A stretch of DNA of 64,000 nt from JAGVSR01 sp033765145 (lineage in GTDB: Bacteria; Pseudomonadota; Alphaproteobacteria; Rhizobiales; Hyphomicrobiaceae). How positions within the stretch are numbered: position 1 is the first letter of the stretch; each line of letters starts with the position of its first letter. Under the pieces are notes generated by a model, which saw nothing but the letters and a program-made list of their open reading frames with translations, was not told the DNA's origin and searched no databases. Below, piece after piece: positions 63,010 to 64,000 of this stretch. The position numbers were made by a program, and so were the translations under genes. The DNA lies in NCBI GenBank assembly GCA_033765145.1, contig JANRIH010000024.1, forward strand, positions 22,504 to 86,503, read 5' to 3'.

Positions 63010-63067
63010 GCGGACGTGGTGGAACCGGTAGACACACAGGACTTAAAATTGGTTCTGTCTACCCGGT
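63010..63067 (+). other. Broken tRNA-Leu(UAA) and integration-site core
   Basis: 63010-63048 matches the 5' half of a tRNA-Leu: GCGGACG acceptor strand, D arm with GGTAGACAC, anticodon stem CAGGA and loop CTTAAAA (anticodon TAA at 63044-63046). After that the sequence leaves the tRNA: no TCCTG partner, no T arm, no CGTCCGC acceptor. Instead ACAGGAC and GTTCTGT flank TTAAAATTG, and ACCGGTAGACA (63024-63034) is mirrored by TGTCTACCCGGT (63056-63067). This looks like a recombinase crossover in the anticodon loop; the missing tRNA half should be at the far end of the element. Confidence 0.6.
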
Positions 63068-63197
63068 GTAACCGCAGATTTGTTTCTTTTTACCAAGGCT
63101 TATGAGAGTTCTTGGCTGTGAAACCTGCTCAAAGTAGGCTTTCACAAGACTTACACATTTTCACATCCGGTCCCTCGCATTTTCGCAAGGTTCGCTC

Positions 63198-64000
63198 ATG
63201 GCAGAGCACCACACCATCATGGGTGGCCGCGTCCATATCTACCGGCGCGGCGACGGCAAGCACTGGCAGTGCTCGGCCTATCTTGCCGGCAAGAACCGCC
63301 GCGTGACGACGCGCGAAGAGAGTCTTGGTAAAGCCAAGGACTTCGCCGAGGACTGGTATCTTGAACTCAAGGGCAAGCACCGCCGCGGCGAGATCAAGAC
63401 GGAAAAGACCTTCCGCGATGCATCCGCGCAGTTCATGCGCGAGTTCGAGATCATCACGGAAGGACAGAGGCATCCTGGTTACATCGAGGGTCACAAGATA
63501 CGCCTTCGCGTTTACCTCAATCCCTTCTTCGGCGACCTTGGCCTCTCAGAGGTCAGCTCAGGCAAAATCCAGGAATACCGCATCCATCGCCGGGCGCTTG
63601 CGATGGCCAAGTGGGGCAAGCCGCCCGCGCGCAATACCATGCACCAGGACATCGTTTGCCTGCGGCAGGTGCTCAAGACGGCGCTGCGCCATGGCTGGCT
63701 GCAATACCTGCCAGACCTCTCGGAACCCTACAGATCAGCGCCTAAAATCTCGCACCGGGCGTGGTTTTCGCCTGAAGAATACAAGCGGCTTTACGAGGCA
63801 ACCCGGCGGCGCGCGCAGCAGCCGCGCAAGTCGCGTTACAAATGGCAGAGCGAGCAGCTTCACGATTTCGTCCTGTTCATGGCGAATACCGGCCTGCGGC
63901 CCGATGAAGCCCGCCGCCTAGAGTATCGCGATGTCAGCATCGTTAAAGACGATGCGACTGCCGAAACCATCCTTGAGATCGAAGTGCGCGGCAAGCGCGG
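63198..64000 (+). CDS. Tyrosine recombinase/integrase, 5' part
   Basis: 267 residues seen; the window ends before the stop. The N-terminal arm-binding/SAM-like region (HTIMGGRVHIYRRGDGKHW; later FRDASAQFMREFEIITEGQ) is followed by the catalytic domain, whose first Arg is in FMANTGLRPDEARRLEYRDV. The HxxR and Tyr boxes lie outside. It is the first gene of the integrated element after the broken tRNA-Leu and reads away from it, the standard position for a site-specific integrase. ATG 63198 with AAGG eight bases upstream. Confidence 0.88.
   Translation, partial: MAEHHTIMGGRVHIYRRGDGKHWQCSAYLAGKNRRVTTREESLGKAKDFAEDWYLELKGKHRRGEIKTEKTFRDASAQFMREFEIITEGQRHPGYIEGHKIRLRVYLNPFFGDLGLSEVSSGKIQEYRIHRRALAMAKWGKPPARNTMHQDIVCLRQVLKTALRHGWLQYLPDLSEPYRSAPKISHRAWFSPEEYKRLYEATRRRAQQPRKSRYKWQSEQLHDFVLFMANTGLRPDEARRLEYRDVSIVKDDATAETILEIEVRGKR

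Noticed and set aside
63010..63076. Functional tRNA-Leu
   Set aside because: No variable arm, T arm or matching acceptor 3' strand after the anticodon loop.

Overview
The window is high-GC chromosomal DNA of an alphaproteobacterium, most likely of the order Hyphomicrobiales (Rhizobiales). The evidence is the divL gene (a histidine kinase with Tyr in place of the phospho-His), the HPr/ManX/short-HprK/ChvG/ChvI block opposite pckA, addAB, the TsaE-AmgK fusion, DUF2852 genes and the mraZ-rsmH-ftsL-ftsI cluster. I could not run any search, so the genus is not assigned.

Layout. (1) 1-13319: 3' end of folC, then minus-strand trxA, addA, addB, a MurU-like nucleotidyltransferase, a tsaE-amgK fusion and divL. 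The last five overlap or nearly touch and look like one operon for DNA repair, tRNA modification, cell-wall recycling and cell-cycle signalling. (2) 13529-24361: ahcY, a TadG-like vWA protein, the PTS/ChvGI regulatory block, a HugZ-family protein and pckA. (3) 24425-28663: a fatty acid desaturase, a secreted protein of unknown function and a GlcD-like oxidase. (4) 28842-41842: an exopolysaccharide block. It holds a PilZ-HlyD protein (Alg44-like), an Alg8-like glycosyltransferase, an AlgD-like sugar-nucleotide dehydrogenase, three RTX proteins with a shared C-terminal secretion domain, and a membrane-anchored lyase-like protein. One RTX protein carries 31 tandem AAAEK units. (5) 42144-53575: mixed envelope and regulatory genes, including an SNase-like membrane protein, two TPR paralogues, a TetR regulator, two DUF2852-type proteins, a pentapeptide-repeat protein, a 5-oxoprolinase, a DjlA-like protein and a peptidoglycan amidase. 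(6) 53631-54040: rnpB. (7) 54284-57218: an Ala/Pro-rich membrane-anchored protein, then an array of four tiny minus-strand genes, then a divergent TetR regulator. Each tiny gene encodes a signal peptide plus an almost identical 15-residue mature peptide. (8) 57566-61049: mraZ-rsmH-ftsL-ftsI, without the usual downstream murE. (9) 61133-64000: a secreted thioredoxin-fold protein, a small secreted protein, a ceramidase-family membrane protein, and a broken tRNA-Leu followed by a tyrosine recombinase, which marks the edge of an integrated element.

Two systems deserve most attention. The first is the four-gene secreted-peptide array (55574-56230) facing a TetR gene, with three related ATACGG-type operator candidates in the shared intergenic region. 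The second is the mannuronan-like polysaccharide block, whose synthase should be controlled by c-di-GMP through an intact PilZ motif. It sits next to RTX proteins and a lyase-like protein rather than the periplasmic alginate export machinery known from pseudomonads.
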